Below, piece by piece: positions 24,631 through 32,700 of a DNA stretch of 48,836 nucleotides (the stretch's first letter is position 1; each line of letters starts with the position of its first letter). The translations under genes and the position numbers were made by a program. Below the pieces are notes generated by a model. That model was not told the origin of the DNA. It saw only the letters and a list, made by a program, of their open reading frames with translations, and did not search any database. This stretch comes from JBGSLA01 sp041740935 (GTDB lineage: Bacteria > Desulfobacterota > Desulfobaccia > Desulfobaccales > 0-14-0-80-60-11). The stretch is from NCBI GenBank assembly GCA_041740935.1, contig JBGSLA010000019.1:1-48836 (forward strand), in the 5' to 3' direction.

Positions 24631-25818
24631 TCAACCTCCTGAGACCGCGGCCATTTTTTTGCGCCACACCGGGGAGAAGGAGCGCAGTTTCTCCACCGCC
24701 GGGGGCAGTTTTTCCAGGACATAATCCACTTCGTCTTCCCGGTTGGCGGCGTCCAGGGTAAAAACCAGGGAGCCCTGGGCGATCTCCGGGGAAATTCCCA
24801 TGGCGCACAGGGTGGGGGAAACTTTGAGGGCCTTGCTGGCGCAGGCCGAACCGGTGTTGGCGAAAATCCCCTGGCTGTTGAGCAGAAAAATCAGGGCCTC
24901 CCCTTCGATGCCCTCGAAGCAGAAGCTGGCGTGGCCCGGCAGGCGCTCCTCCGGATGGCCGGTGAAGAGGACATCGGCGACCCCGCGGTTGATGCCCGCC
25001 GCCAGGCGGTCCCGCAAGGCGCGCAGATAAGAAATTTTCTCCGGCAATTCCCGGTGGACCAGTTCGGCGGCCGCGCCCAGACCGACGATGCCGGGGACGT
25101 TTTCGGTGCCGCCCCGCCGGCCGTTCTCCTGGATGCCGCTGTGAATCTGGGGCACCAGGCGCAGGCCCCGGCGGAAGTAGAGGGCGCCGATGCCCTTGGG
25201 TCCGCCCAGAGCCGGACCGGAGAGGGTCAGGAGGTCAACCCCCAGTTCCTTGACGTCAACGGGCACCTGCCCGGCGGTGGCCACCGCGTCGGTATGGAAA
25301 AGAATACCCTGCTCCCGGCAGATGGCCGACAGCTCGGGGAAGCGCTGAATGGTGCCCATCTCGTTGCTGGCATGTTGAATGGACACCAGGACGGTGGCCG
25401 GGGTCAGGGCCTTTTGCAGCCGCTCCGGCTCCACCTGCCCGAATCTGTTGACCGGCAGAAAGGTGACTTCGAAATCGTGGAATTTTTCAAGATAACGGGC
25501 CGAATTCAGCACCGAATGATGTTCAATGGCGGAGACGATGACATGCCTGCCTTTTTTCAGATGGGCCAGGGAGGCCCCCTTGACGGCCAGATTGTTGGCC
25601 TCGGCGCCGCACGAGGTAAAAATGATCTGCTCCTCGGGAGCGCCGAGGAGCCGGGCCACCTTGGCCCGCTCCGCCTCAATCACCTCTTTGATTTCTGATC
25701 CCAGACTATAAACCGCGGACGGATTGCCGAAACGCTCGGTAAAATACGGCAACATGGCGGTGAGCACTTCCGGCCGCACCGGAGTGGCCGCGGCGTGGTC
25801 GAGATAAACCGTTTTCAT
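24631..25818 (-). CDS. IscS/NifS-like protein lacking the PLP lysine
   Basis: A 395-residue member of the class V cysteine desulfurase family with a normal fold: VYLDHAAATPVRPEV, GAEANNLAVKG, IEHHSVL, ASNEMGT and the loop with the sulfur-accepting Cys (NTGSACASKALK, Cys326). Where the family has SGHK (PLP Schiff-base Lys), this protein has SGPALGGPKG: His becomes Pro202 and Lys becomes Ala203 (codons CCG and GCT). The Gln that contacts the cofactor ring also becomes Ala180. Cysteine desulfuration by the usual route looks impossible. It may act as a scaffold or sulfur relay that takes persulfide or sulfide. The gene follows the TusA-like gene after nine bases. Confidence 0.9.
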   Translation of the reverse strand: MKTVYLDHAAATPVRPEVLTAMLPYFTERFGNPSAVYSLGSEIKEVIEAERAKVARLLGAPEEQIIFTSCGAEANNLAVKGASLAHLKKGRHVIVSAIEHHSVLNSARYLEKFHDFEVTFLPVNRFGQVEPERLQKALTPATVLVSIQHASNEMGTIQRFPELSAICREQGILFHTDAVATAGQVPVDVKELGVDLLTLSGPALGGPKGIGALYFRRGLRLVPQIHSGIQENGRRGGTENVPGIVGLGAAAELVHRELPEKISYLRALRDRLAAGINRGVADVLFTGHPEERLPGHASFCFEGIEGEALIFLLNSQGIFANTGSACASKALKVSPTLCAMGISPEIAQGSLVFTLDAANREDEVDYVLEKLPPAVEKLRSFSPVWRKKMAAVSGG

Positions 25819-25827
25819 GATTTTGCC

Positions 25828-26085
25828 TCAATGAACCTTTTTGATATAGAGTTTATAAAGGTCCTCGTCCTCCTGGTCCTCACAGATACCCACGAATTCC
25901 TGACCATGCTTGGCGCACCAGGCCGGGATGTCCTCCAGGGCGCCGTCGTAGTCGGTGACAATTTCCAACACCTGCCCTGTATGCAGATCCTTGAGGAATT
26001 CAGCGGGTTCCAGGAGGTGCATGGGACACACCCGGTACACCAGATCAGCCGTGGCGTCGGCCTTGCACTCATGCAGAAACCTCAT
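25828..26085 (-). CDS. TusA/YedF-like sulfur carrier protein
   Basis: An 85-residue protein of the TusA/SirA/YedF type. Its VYRVCPMHLLEPAEFLKDL segment has the active Cys20-Pro21, though the usual CPxP is CPMH here, and VLEIVTDYDGALEDIPAW matches the second half of the fold. TusA proteins receive a persulfide from a desulfurase and pass sulfur on. Here the gene leads the operon and is followed by an IscS-like protein that cannot make persulfide from cysteine in the normal way, so the carrier might supply rather than receive sulfur. GGAG precedes the ATG. Confidence 0.82.
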   Translation of the reverse strand: MRFLHECKADATADLVYRVCPMHLLEPAEFLKDLHTGQVLEIVTDYDGALEDIPAWCAKHGQEFVGICEDQEDEDLYKLYIKKVH

Positions 26086-26121
26086 GGTCTTATCTCCATT
26101 TTTGTATTATATATTATTTAA

Positions 26122-26153
26122 ATATAGAATAAAGCCGATAAAAAATTTGTCAA
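26122..26153 (-). promoter_or_regulatory. Promoter of tusA-iscS-rrf2-iscU with AT-rich box
   Basis: On the minus strand there is TTGACA (26148-26153), 16 bases, then TATTCT (26126-26131). The -10 lies inside TTTATTCTATAT (26122-26133), a 12-mer that occurs again unchanged at 27998-28009 upstream of cysE. The shared word may be an operator for the Rrf2 regulator encoded in this operon. Confidence 0.65.
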
Positions 26154-26157
26154 GGGA

Positions 26158-26211
26158 GCCTCCGGAAAATTATGCCTTTTCAAGGGGAAATCCCTTGAGA
26201 TGGCCGGAGGC
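26158..26211. other. Nested inverted repeat at end of NIL-ferredoxin gene
   Basis: Outer arms GCCTCCGG (26158-26165) and CCGGAGGC (26204-26211) enclose inner arms TCAAGGG/CCCTTGA (26180-26198). The structure lies directly after the ferredoxin stop and before the tusA promoter, so it may end the upstream transcript, but it has no immediate U tract. Confidence 0.4.
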
Positions 26212-26215
26212 GCCT

Positions 26216-26626
26216 TCAATCGAACCGGATCTCCATGGCCTCGTAGGGGCAGACCTTGAGACATTTCTCGCAGGCGATGCAGCGCTCCCGGTCGAAGGCC
26301 ACCGTCATGCTGGGCCGGTCCACCACATAAAGGGCCTTGGTGGGACAGGGGGCCACGCAGGCGGTGCAGTGGACGCAGCGCTCTTCGTGCCACAGCACCT
26401 CCCGGGCCAGAGGCTCCACCCCCACCCCGGCCTGGGCCAGAAAGTTCATGGCGTCCTGCCAGCGGCCGCCGTCCTCGGCCAGTTCCACCACCATGCTGCC
26501 CCACTCCCTGGGGGTGATGCGGGCCCGCAGGATATTGACCACCAGGCCGAAGTCCTTGATCAGGCGATAGGTGAGGGGCTGGTCGATGAGATGGGGCGGA
26601 ATGTTCAAAACCATTTTTTTCGGCAT
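26216..26626 (-). CDS. NIL domain plus two-cluster ferredoxin (homocysteine synthesis)
   Basis: A 136-residue protein with an N-terminal NIL domain (about 1-75, MVLNIPPHLIDQPLTYRLIKD as the first strand region) and a C-terminal 2[4Fe-4S] ferredoxin with CVHCTACVAPC and CIACEKCLKVC. Its archaeal counterpart (Methanosarcina MA1822) works with the DUF39 protein to make homocysteine from aspartate semialdehyde and sulfide, and the same pair is needed in Desulfovibrio. It is placed 47 bases after the DUF39 gene on the same strand, so the two form one operon. Confidence 0.88.
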   Translation of the reverse strand: MPKKMVLNIPPHLIDQPLTYRLIKDFGLVVNILRARITPREWGSMVVELAEDGGRWQDAMNFLAQAGVGVEPLAREVLWHEERCVHCTACVAPCPTKALYVVDRPSMTVAFDRERCIACEKCLKVCPYEAMEIRFD

Positions 26627-26673
26627 GGTGCAGTCCTCTTTTTTAAAAAGCTCCAGGTAACCGCGGTTTTTTT

Positions 26674-27882
26674 TTAAGAAACCGGCGGCCGCTCGACCAG
26701 GGGCTTAAAGGCGTAACCCGAATCCGGACCGGGAAGCGGGGCCAGGGGTTCGGCCAGGAGGAAGGAGCCGGCGGCAATCCAGTCCTTGAGGATCCCGGCC
26801 ACTTCCCGGGCCCGGGCATAGGAAGACAGGCCGGAAGTGGCAATCTTTTTGCCGTTGACCGTGATTTCCCCGGACTTGAGTTCAGCCACCGTGACCTCCG
26901 CCAAAATTTCCGCTTTGCCGTTGGGATAGGCCTCGCTGTAATCCACCACCGAACCCACGATGTCGGCGTCGCTGACCGAGGCGTAATGGAGCATCTCCTC
27001 ATCCAGGATGGGGATGGGGAGGCCCAGGCCCACCGCCAGGGTGACGCCGTAGCCCGTGAATGAGGCGCCTCGGAGCCAGCGGGGGCTCATCTGCTTCAGG
27101 TCCCCGGTGACGGCCAGGGTGCCGGCGCCCACCCGGGGCAGACCCCTGTCGGTGCGCTTCACCCCGGGGTTGTGCTGGGTGCCCTGGCTCACCACATAGC
27201 CCACGCCGCCTCCCAGGAAGATGCGGGTCCCCACCCCGATGGTGCGGTAGAGAGGGTCATTGAGCAAGGGGCTCAACTGGCCGGCGGTGCAGTAATTGGC
27301 GTTGCGCAGCCGGGGCTGGAGCACTCCCATGTAGGTATAGAGCACCCGATCCGACAGGTTCACGGCCACGTTATAGTTCTGATAGGCGTTGCGCATATTG
27401 AAGAGCACCGCTTCGTTTAAGTCCGCCAAACGGGTCAAGGTGTCCAGGGCCTTGCGGGGGTAGCAGTCGGTGCCGTAGCCGGCGGCTGTCAGGCGCACGT
27501 CCTTTCCCGCCACCAACTCCTCGATGACATGCCCGCCCCCATAGGGAAACTCGCCGGGAAAGACCTTGTTGCGGGGGTCGTCGTCCGGAATGGCGGTGGC
27601 CCCCAGAACAATATCCACCGCGGCGAAACCGGCATAGGCCGGGACGTGGTTCAGGGTGACCCGGCCGCCCCCGATCTTCATACGCGGCTTGGTGTGCCCC
27701 AGATTAAAATAAGCCCCGGAGGAACACATGGGCGCAAAGGTGCCGGTGGTGACCACGTCCACCTGGGCCGCTGCCTGCTTGGGGCCTTTTTCTTTGACCA
27801 CCGCCAAAATCTCCTCCGCGGTGACCACCACGGCCCGCCCGGCTTTAATCTTTTCGTTTATTTCCTGAATCGTTTTGCCCAT
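26674..27882 (-). CDS. DUF39 L-aspartate semialdehyde sulfurtransferase (homocysteine synthesis)
   Basis: A 402-residue DUF39/COG1900 protein. Members convert L-aspartate semialdehyde and sulfide to homocysteine, bypassing the acyl-homoserine route to methionine. Two cysteines at 53 (FAPMCSSGA) and 140 (GYGTDCYPRKAL) fit the two functionally important Cys of the archaeal enzyme. Glycine-rich FLGGGVGYVVSQGTQHNPG and IGGGRVTLNHVPAY are typical of the family. ATG 27882 is chosen because AAGGAG lies eight bases upstream. It is divergent from cysE, sharing a 230-base control region. Confidence 0.9.
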   Translation of the reverse strand: MGKTIQEINEKIKAGRAVVVTAEEILAVVKEKGPKQAAAQVDVVTTGTFAPMCSSGAYFNLGHTKPRMKIGGGRVTLNHVPAYAGFAAVDIVLGATAIPDDDPRNKVFPGEFPYGGGHVIEELVAGKDVRLTAAGYGTDCYPRKALDTLTRLADLNEAVLFNMRNAYQNYNVAVNLSDRVLYTYMGVLQPRLRNANYCTAGQLSPLLNDPLYRTIGVGTRIFLGGGVGYVVSQGTQHNPGVKRTDRGLPRVGAGTLAVTGDLKQMSPRWLRGASFTGYGVTLAVGLGLPIPILDEEMLHYASVSDADIVGSVVDYSEAYPNGKAEILAEVTVAELKSGEITVNGKKIATSGLSSYARAREVAGILKDWIAAGSFLLAEPLAPLPGPDSGYAFKPLVERPPVS

Positions 27883-27993
27883 CGGTTTCTCCTTCCGCAA
27901 TTTTCGCCATCACCGGTAATCCTGTGGATATTCAGGCTGTTGGGATCTGCCAGCCCTGTGGTAAAATAAATCCAAAATTTTGCGTTATTCATA

Positions 27994-28022
27994 TTGATTT
28001 ATTCTATATAATATTGATATAT
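27994..28022 (+). promoter_or_regulatory. AT-rich promoter/operator region of cysE
   Basis: TTGATT (27994-27999), 17 bases and ATATAT (28017-28022) form a plausible promoter. It contains the exact 12-mer TTTATTCTATAT (27998-28009) also present in the tusA promoter. The surrounding 60 bases are strikingly A/T-rich for this genome and are shared with the divergent homocysteine operon. Confidence 0.5.
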
Positions 28023-28111
28023 ATTAAACAACAAAAAAAGAAGCTGTAAACCGTAAGAAACCGGCCCTGCCGAAAGTTTTTTTGACCCGGGGGCCAAGGA
28101 GGACGGGGAAA

Positions 28112-29107
<996 letters not shown>

Positions 29108-29112
29108 CCTCC

Positions 29113-30038
29113 ATGGCTGCCGATTATCCCCGCATTTTTGACGCAGTGGGAGGCACCCCCCTGGTGCGCCTTATGGCCCTCACCCGGGGGCTGGGGGCCA
29201 CGGTGCTGGCCAAGCTCGAGTCCATGAATCCTCTGGGCAGCGTCAAGGACAGGATCGGCGCGGCCATGGTAAGGGCGGCCGAGGCTCAGGGGCTCATCCG
29301 CCCCGGGGGCCTGATGGTGGAGCCCACCAGCGGCAACACCGGCATCGCCCTGGCCTTTGTCTGCGCCGCCCGGGGCTACCGCCTGATCCTGACCATGCCC
29401 GAAACCATGAGCCTGGAGCGGCGCAAGCTCTTAAAACATCTGGGGGCCGAGGTGATCCTGACCCCGGCCGGCCAGGGGATGACCGGGGCCATAAACCGGG
29501 CCCGGCAGATCGCGGCTGAGCATCCCGGGGCCTATCTGCCGGACCAGTTCAACAATCCGGCCAATCCCGACATCCACCGGCGCACCACCGCAGCGGAAAT
29601 CTGGCGGGACACCAAAGGGGCGGTGGACATCCTGGTGGCCGGGGTGGGCACCGGCGGCACCATCACCGGGGTGGCGGAGGCCATCAAAGCCCGCAGCCCT
29701 CGTTTCGGGCCGTGGCAGTGGAGCCGGCCGCGTCAGCGGTGCTCTCCGGCGGCGCGGCCGGACCCCATAAAATCCAGGGGATCGGCGCGGGATTCGTGCC
29801 CGGCGTGCTGAATCGGGACATTCTGGATGAAATTATCACCGTGAGCGATGAGGAAGCTTTCGAGACCGCCCGGCAGGTGGCCCGGCAGGAAGGCATTCTG
29901 TGCGGCATCTCCTCGGGCGCGGCCGTCTGGGCCGCGTTGCAGGTGGCCCGCCGCCCGGAGAGTCAGGGAAAAATTATCGTGGCCATGCTCCCCAGCACCG
30001 GGGAGCGCTACCTGAGCACTGAGCTTTTTCTGTCCTGA
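29113..30038 (+). pseudogene. cysK: Cysteine synthase CysK, interrupted by a one-base frameshift
   Basis: Two frames join to give a complete O-acetylserine sulfhydrylase of about 309 residues. The first (29113 to about 29706) has GGTPLVRL, SMNPLGSVKDRIGAAM (PLP Lys45), EPTSGNTGIALAF and VAGVGTGGTITG. The second (about 29709-30038) continues with VAVEPAASAVLSGG, HKIQGIGAGFVP, GILCGISSGAA and LPSTGERYL. The break falls at 29704-29711, where CGTTTCGGGCC would restore the frame with one extra C (TTCCGGGCC). Codon use is normal on both sides, so either the mutation is recent or it is a sequencing error. It is cotranscribed with cysE. Confidence 0.88.
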
Positions 30039-30560
30039 AAAGTCCAAAGTCCAGGGTCCACAGTCCAAAGTTTTTTCTATCCTGAAAAGTTTGTAGCGTG
30101 TAGGGGCAGGCGACCTCGCCTGCCCTCAATGGACAGCCGGGGGCGGCTGTCCCTGCACCAGAAAATCTTTTCATGCTCTGCGGGTGGGCCGCCGGACCAT
30201 GAGGAGCTGTCCTGAAAAGTTCGATCCGGGAAAGGGGGGTGCCCACGGGCTGGAAGCCCGTGCTACCGGGGCCAGCGGGCCCCTGCCCCCTCCCCCAACC
30301 CCTTTACGCTCTTTATTCTGGTTCCCAAGCTCCCGCTTGGGAACCCACTTGCCCGCCAAGCTCTGCTTGGCCCCGCTTCCGGCACAATAAGAGCGGCGGG
30401 CGGTACCCGCTCAACGCGGCTTTTCATGCCTTACGGGTGAACCGCCGGCCCCTCAGGAACTGTTGGGATAAAGTTACTTCGACCCACCCAGGCCAGATAT
30501 TTCGGCAGCTACCCGTCTAGCCTGAGCAGTTTTTCTCCCCATCAGTAATGCGATAATTTT
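30039..30560. repeat. Mosaic of palindromic intergenic repeat modules, copy 2
   Basis: This gene-free stretch begins with TCCAAAGTCC words (30041-30074). A first-half copy of the 541-761 element follows (CAGGCG dyad and GGACAGCC dyad at 30097-30160, and the ATGAGGAGCTGTCCTGAAAAGTT linker near 30199-30221). The 33-base module identical to 1036-1068 comes next at 30241-30273. Further dyads include CCCAAGCTCCCGCTTGGG (30328-30345) and the AAGCTCTGCTTGG region (30358-30371), and a degenerate linker near 30452-30475 ends the series. No gene is supported here. Confidence 0.72.
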
Positions 30561-30561
30561 A

Positions 30562-30590
30562 TTGACATATAATCGAATATCCGGTTAAAA
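30562..30590 (+). promoter_or_regulatory. Promoter with CG-box operator before DGC-protein operon
   Basis: TTGACA (30562-30567), a 17-base spacer and TTAAAA (30585-30590). The spacer contains TCGAATATCCGG (30573-30584), a member of the 12-bp box found in several promoters at 33.5-42.3 kb. The leader is about 90 bases. Confidence 0.68.
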
Positions 30591-30684
30591 ACATCTAAGC
30601 GGAAACGGTTGGCAAGACTCCAGGCTCCCTTATCCGGCGCCGGGGTCTAAACCGGAGTGAATTTTTTACCAGGAGGTTTTTTTC

Positions 30685-31119
30685 ATGTCAGAGGAATGTT
30701 GCGGCTCCACTGTTCCCATCATGATTTTGGCTTGCGCGGGGGGCTCCAACGTCGGGCAGCTCTCTAATCAGGCCGCGGTGGAACTCACCCAGGAGGGTTT
30801 CGGCAGATTATTTTGCCTGGCGGGCATCGGCGCCCAGCTGATCGGCTTCATCCAATCCGCCCGGGATATTCCCCAGTTAGTGGTGATCGACGGCTGTGAG
30901 GTGGCCTGCGCCAAGGGGGTCCTGGAGCAGGCCGGAGTGCCGGTGCGGGGCTATTTGTTGATCACCGACCTCGGTATTGAGAAAAATAAAGATCTTTCCC
31001 CGGCCCCGGCGGAGGTGAACCGGGTCAAACAGGCGATCCGGGACCTGTGCGGTTCGTCTGCTGCGGGAGGGACCGCGGCCTCGGGGGGTGGCTGCGGCTG
31101 CAGTTGCACGCTCAAATAA
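30685..31119 (+). CDS. Putative zinc-binding DGC-domain protein
   Basis: A 144-residue small protein of the DGC (putative zinc-binding) family. Cysteines occur at ILACAGGSN, RLFCLAGIG and VIDGCEVACAKGVLE, the last being the Asp-Gly-Cys motif that names the family. A Cys-rich tail (GGGCGCSCTLK) adds more possible metal ligands. Function is unknown; metal binding is inferred from the Cys pattern. AGGAGG precedes the ATG. It heads a plus-strand group with two small paralogous proteins and a universal stress protein, under a promoter with the arsR-like operator. Confidence 0.8.
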   Translation: MSEECCGSTVPIMILACAGGSNVGQLSNQAAVELTQEGFGRLFCLAGIGAQLIGFIQSARDIPQLVVIDGCEVACAKGVLEQAGVPVRGYLLITDLGIEKNKDLSPAPAEVNRVKQAIRDLCGSSAAGGTAASGGGCGCSCTLK

Positions 31120-31269
31120 GCCCTCCGGGCTTCGCCGGACAGGGCGCGTTTGGCAAAACCGGCTTGGCTGAGCGCCCGGCAAGCAAGGCTGTCTGTGGGG
31201 CCTCAAGGGCTGGTGGTCTCCCCGCGTCGGCAACGATTCACCCCATCTCTGAAGATGGAGGGTTTTACC

Positions 31270-31479
31270 ATGCTGAAAGAAAAAACCGTCATCACTCTTC
31301 ATCCGGAGGATATTTTCCGACTCGATGCCATCCTGCTGGACGAAGACAAGGACGCGGCCCTGGATTTCCTGGCCACCCTCAAGAAAAAGGCGGATGCCGC
31401 CAGCAAGCCTCATTGCCGCCCGGTTTTTGAACTGGAACGGGGCAAAACGCCGGAATTTATCACCAAGCGGCTCGATTGA
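31270..31479 (+). CDS. Small conserved protein, paralogue of the 32392 gene
   Basis: A 69-residue soluble protein of unknown function. Residues 5-41 (KTVITLHPEDIFRLDAILL then DEDKDAALDFLATLKKK) align with residues 3-40 of the 53-residue protein at 32392, with shared K-T, E-D, R, D-x-D and A-L positions. The longer C-terminal tail (HCRPVFELERGKTPEF) is unique. ATG 31270 has GGAGGG eight bases upstream. It lies between the DGC gene and a micro-lipoprotein frame. Confidence 0.7.
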   Translation: MLKEKTVITLHPEDIFRLDAILLDEDKDAALDFLATLKKKADAASKPHCRPVFELERGKTPEFITKRLD

Positions 31480-31491
31480 AAGGAGAGTAAC

Positions 31492-31668
31492 ATGTTGAAA
31501 AAATTAGGCTTATGCCTGTGTATCGGCGGACTTTGCTTCGTTTACGGCTGCTGAGGCGGAGCCCAGGGACTGCGGTCCAGCAGCCCCCAATTACCGGTTC
31601 CGGCGGATTCGCAGGTGGACCACGGGGTCTCCGGCTTGCGGATGTGCTCCCAGAAAATTGCCGGCTAA
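31492..31668 (+). pseudogene. Small lipoprotein frame with in-frame TGA right after the lipobox Cys
   Basis: A perfect AAAGGAGAG precedes ATG 31492. The product begins MLKKLGLC with a hydrophobic, Cys-rich signal and ends FVYGC at codon 20, followed by TGA at 31552-31554. The frame then stays open for 37 more codons to TAA at 31666-31668 (starting GGAQGLRSSSPQLPVPADSQ). A one-base change (for example TGG to TGA) would explain a broken small lipoprotein of about 58 residues. A true 20-residue product or read-through cannot be excluded. Confidence 0.45.
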
Positions 31669-31702
31669 CATGAGAGGATTTTGCAAAAGGGGTTCATGCT
31701 GG

Positions 31703-31770
31703 CATCCTGAACGAAGTGAAGGATCTCAAACCTTTGAAAATACGAGATTCTTCGCTATGCTCAGAATGAC
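31703..31770. repeat. REP-like inverted repeat
   Basis: An arm with CATCCTGAACGAAGTGAAGG (31703-31722) followed by ATCTC faces an imperfect complement GAGATTCTTCGCTATGCTC (31744-31762) followed by AGAATGA. This forms a long imperfect hairpin of the GAAGNGAAGGATCTC type, common between genes in many bacteria. It lies between the micro-lipoprotein frame and the universal stress gene. Confidence 0.65.
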
Positions 31771-31874
31771 AACTCTCGCCATACCAAGTTTGGCAAACGG
31801 CTCATGAGATTGGAGTTCATCAACGACCGGCCCGCCGCGGACCAGGGTTGATGAAATTCTTCAAGGGGATCGCC

Positions 31875-32345
31875 ATGATTCGCACCATTCTGTGGCCTAC
31901 CGATTTATCCAGGAATTCGCTGAAAGCTGCCAGGCAGGTGGTTTCCCTGGCGGAAAAGTATCAGGCCAAAATCATCATGCTGTATGTGGGCACGGATTTG
32001 ACGGCATTTTGGGGCGGCTATGCCCATGAACCCGGCGAACATCATTTGAAGCATTTTCAGGAGTGGGAGTTGAAGCGGGCGCAAGATAAAATGAAGACCA
32101 TCTGTGAAAACGACCTGAAAGCCTGCCCCGACCTGGACATTAAGCTGGTTCAGGGCGACGCCGCCGTTGAAATTCTTAAGGCGATAGAAACCGAGAAGGC
32201 CGACCTGGTGGTGATCACCACCCATGGGCGCGGCCACGAGGAAATCGATCAGAAAGGCGCGGTTTTCGGGAGCGTGGCCGAGAAGGTCATTCGCACCTCG
32301 CCGGTGCCGGTCCACCTGGTGAATCCCTATAAAGTGGAAAAATAA
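31875..32345 (+). CDS. Universal stress protein (UspA family)
   Basis: A 156-residue single Usp domain: MIRTILWPTDLSRNSLKAARQ at the start, KIIMLYVGTD as strand 2, and ADLVVITTHGRGHEE with a phosphate-binding loop near the end. The spacing after the loop (GRG then GAVFGSVAEKVI) is longer than the usual G-2x-G-9x-G, so ATP binding is uncertain. ATG 31875 with AGGGGA upstream is preferred over TTG 31848. It probably belongs to the DGC-protein operon. Confidence 0.85.
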   Translation: MIRTILWPTDLSRNSLKAARQVVSLAEKYQAKIIMLYVGTDLTAFWGGYAHEPGEHHLKHFQEWELKRAQDKMKTICENDLKACPDLDIKLVQGDAAVEILKAIETEKADLVVITTHGRGHEEIDQKGAVFGSVAEKVIRTSPVPVHLVNPYKVEK

Positions 32346-32391
32346 TGCCGGCAAACGCCAGCCGGCGCAGAATCACCCATGAGTTTCCCTT

Positions 32392-32553
32392 ATGAGCAAA
32401 ACCATTGTATTGACCATCACCCAGGAAGACTGGCTGCGGATCAAGGCCGCGGTAATGGACCGGGATGGAGAGGAGGCCCTGCGGCTCTTGAAGCAGATGG
32501 TCAAACGCCTCGAACAACAGGAAGCCAAAGGGCTTAAATCCCACCTGGGCTGA
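32392..32553 (+). CDS. Small conserved protein, paralogue of the 31270 gene
   Basis: A 53-residue soluble protein (MSKTIVLTITQEDWLRIKAA, then VMDRDGEEALRLLKQMVKR) with the same pattern as the N-terminal part of the 31270 product. Function is unknown. Spacing to the Usp gene is 46 bases. The ribosome-binding site is weak, but the frame is supported by the paralogy and by normal codon use. Confidence 0.6.
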   Translation: MSKTIVLTITQEDWLRIKAAVMDRDGEEALRLLKQMVKRLEQQEAKGLKSHLG

Positions 32554-32700
32554 CCGGCACGGGATTACCCCCCTTTTCCTGGCCGGTCAGGCCCTCCCGC
32601 CCGTTCACCCTGGCGGCTGCTCCGAGGAGGAGGACGTCCTCCAGGACGGCCGCCCAACCCGCCTGCCGATGGTGCAAAAAATCCCCCCGGCTGACTTCCA

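Noticed and set aside
27883..28111. SAM or other riboswitch upstream of the homocysteine or cysE genes
   Set aside because: The region is A/T-rich and lacks the conserved multi-helix core and long leader expected of such riboswitches.
31552..31590. Selenocysteine at the TGA after the lipobox Cys
   Set aside because: Only a four-base-pair hairpin with loop TGCG follows; it lacks the expected bacterial SECIS features, and the residue would directly follow a lipidated Cys.
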